From the NCBI GenBank assembly GCA_030043855.1, contig JASHWW010000115.1, positions 1-5,389 of the forward strand: a stretch of DNA of 5,389 nt. The letters run 5' to 3'. The stretch's first letter is position 1; the number at the start of each line of letters is the position of its first letter. The stretch comes from Thermoplasmata archaeon (GTDB lineage: Archaea > Thermoplasmatota > Thermoplasmata > Lutacidiplasmatales > UBA184). Position numbers and translations under genes: made by a program. The notes under the pieces were generated by a model. The model was not told where the DNA came from, did no database searches, and saw nothing but the letters and a program-made list of their open reading frames with translations. Positions 4,797-5,389 of the stretch are shown here, piece by piece.

Positions 4797-5389
4797 GCGG
4801 CGCGGGCCAGGGGCCGCTCGAACGGCCGCGCGAGGCTCGCCTCGAGGCGGGATCGGACGCTCGGCCACTCGTCGGCCAGGACGCTGTACACGACCGAGTT
4901 CCGCCACGTCCCGTCCCCGCGGCGGCGATGGTCTCGCAAGACGGCCTCGCGGACCGCCCCCAGGCGCTCGATCGCCCGCTGCGACCGCTCGTTGCGCAGG
5001 TCGGTCAGGAGTTCGAATCGCTCGACCCCTTCGACCTCGAAGGCGTACCGCATCGTCAGCCACTTCGCTTCCGTGTTCACGGGGGTCCTCCACCACGCCG
5101 ACCCGATCCACGTGCCGATCTCCACGGCCCGGTCTTGGCGGCGGATCTCCAGGAACCGGATGGCGCCGACGACCGTTCCGCGCTCGCGCAAGCGGATGGT
5201 CATCGGGAGGATCTCTCCGTCCGCCTCTTGCTCCAGAAAACCGTCCAGGAAGACCGCCATCTCGTCGATCGACCGGGGTTGGGCGAACCGGAGGAACCGC
5301 CAGACCTCGGGGTCGCGGGTGGCGGCGAACAGCGCCGGCGCGTCCGCCGCCTCCAACGGGGTCAGCCGCACGTACGTCCCGTCGAGAAC
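4793..5389 (-). CDS. GNAT-family N-acetyltransferase (RimJ/RimL-like), 5' end outside the window
   Basis: Transfers an acetyl group from acetyl-CoA to an amine by family knowledge; the acceptor is unknown, and RimJ/RimL relatives modify protein N-termini or small molecules. At least 198 residues are present. Counting from the window edge, an N-terminal LDGTYVRLTPLE (2-13) is the typical opening of this subfamily. The acetyl-CoA-binding region EIGTWIGSAWWRTPVNTEAK (90-109) leads into a helix and a strand ending FELLTDLRN (125-133). ERSQRAIERLGAVREAVLR (134-152) follows, then a DGTWRNSVVYSVLADEWP segment. The GTG at 5371 could be read as a start, but the conserved opening continues in frame through VLDGTY to the edge. 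The real start is therefore probably a few codons beyond 5389, and this entry is 5'-partial. It converges on the crotonase gene, overlapping by 4 bases. Its role beside that gene is unclear. Confidence 0.92.
   Translation of the reverse strand, partial: VLDGTYVRLTPLEAADAPALFAATRDPEVWRFLRFAQPRSIDEMAVFLDGFLEQEADGEILPMTIRLRERGTVVGAIRFLEIRRQDRAVEIGTWIGSAWWRTPVNTEAKWLTMRYAFEVEGVERFELLTDLRNERSQRAIERLGAVREAVLRDHRRRGDGTWRNSVVYSVLADEWPSVRSRLEASLARPFERPLARAA

Noticed and set aside
3981..5111. Minus-strand open frame (376 codons) opposite the crotonase gene
   Set aside because: Low-complexity Arg/Gly/Glu translation, overlapping two well-supported genes on different frames.
1..5389. Haloarchaeal or bacterial origin
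   Set aside because: Proteins are Arg-rich and not strongly acidic as in haloarchaea, and the rio1-KH pair with TATA-spaced leaderless starts is archaeal. The exact lineage remains undecided.
1..5389. tRNA, rRNA, CRISPR array, insertion sequence or att site
   Set aside because: No cloverleaf, conserved rRNA string, regularly spaced repeat, transposase or terminal inverted repeat was seen; gaps are all under about 130 bases.

Overview
The window reads as a GC-rich archaeal chromosome segment, gene-dense and with no mobile elements, RNA genes or CRISPR. The archaeal assignment rests on three things. A RIO1-type kinase is coupled to a two-KH-domain protein, the archaeal Pno1/Dim2-type ribosome-assembly pair. 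Short A/T-rich TATA-like boxes sit about 27-33 bases upstream of four start codons that lack Shine-Dalgarno sequences, as expected for leaderless or nearly leaderless archaeal transcripts. The third is a short NfeD plus stomatin pair, common in archaea though not exclusive to them. The proteins are Arg-rich rather than strongly acidic, which argues against a haloarchaeon. A high-GC Thermoplasmatota-like lineage is my best guess, but this is inference.

Layout. Left, minus strand (1-1400): rio1, then the KH protein, whose start region overlaps the rio1 stop, then what may be the first codons of another gene running off the left edge. The 126-base gap at 1401-1526 is a divergent promoter region. 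It fires leftward into rio1 and rightward into a small unrecognised protein carrying an HExxHxxGxxD zinc-protease-like motif. Plus strand (1527-4796): the putative metalloprotease, a short NfeD-type membrane protein, an SPFH/stomatin protein with a long coiled-coil repeat, and an enoyl-CoA hydratase/isomerase family protein. Right, minus strand (4793-5389): a GNAT acetyltransferase that meets the crotonase gene tail-to-tail, both stop codons lying inside one CTAG, and whose true 5' end lies beyond the window.

Functionally there are three modules: small-subunit ribosome biogenesis (RIO1 + KH), a membrane-organising pair (NfeD + SPFH), and single-gene units (putative protease, acyl-CoA enzyme, acetyltransferase), most of which appear to have their own promoter. 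The least ordinary items are the metzincin-like small protein, the crotonase lacking both canonical catalytic glutamates, and the hendecad repeat in the stomatin. I see no evidence of a wholly new multi-gene system. No intergenic stretch exceeds about 130 bases.
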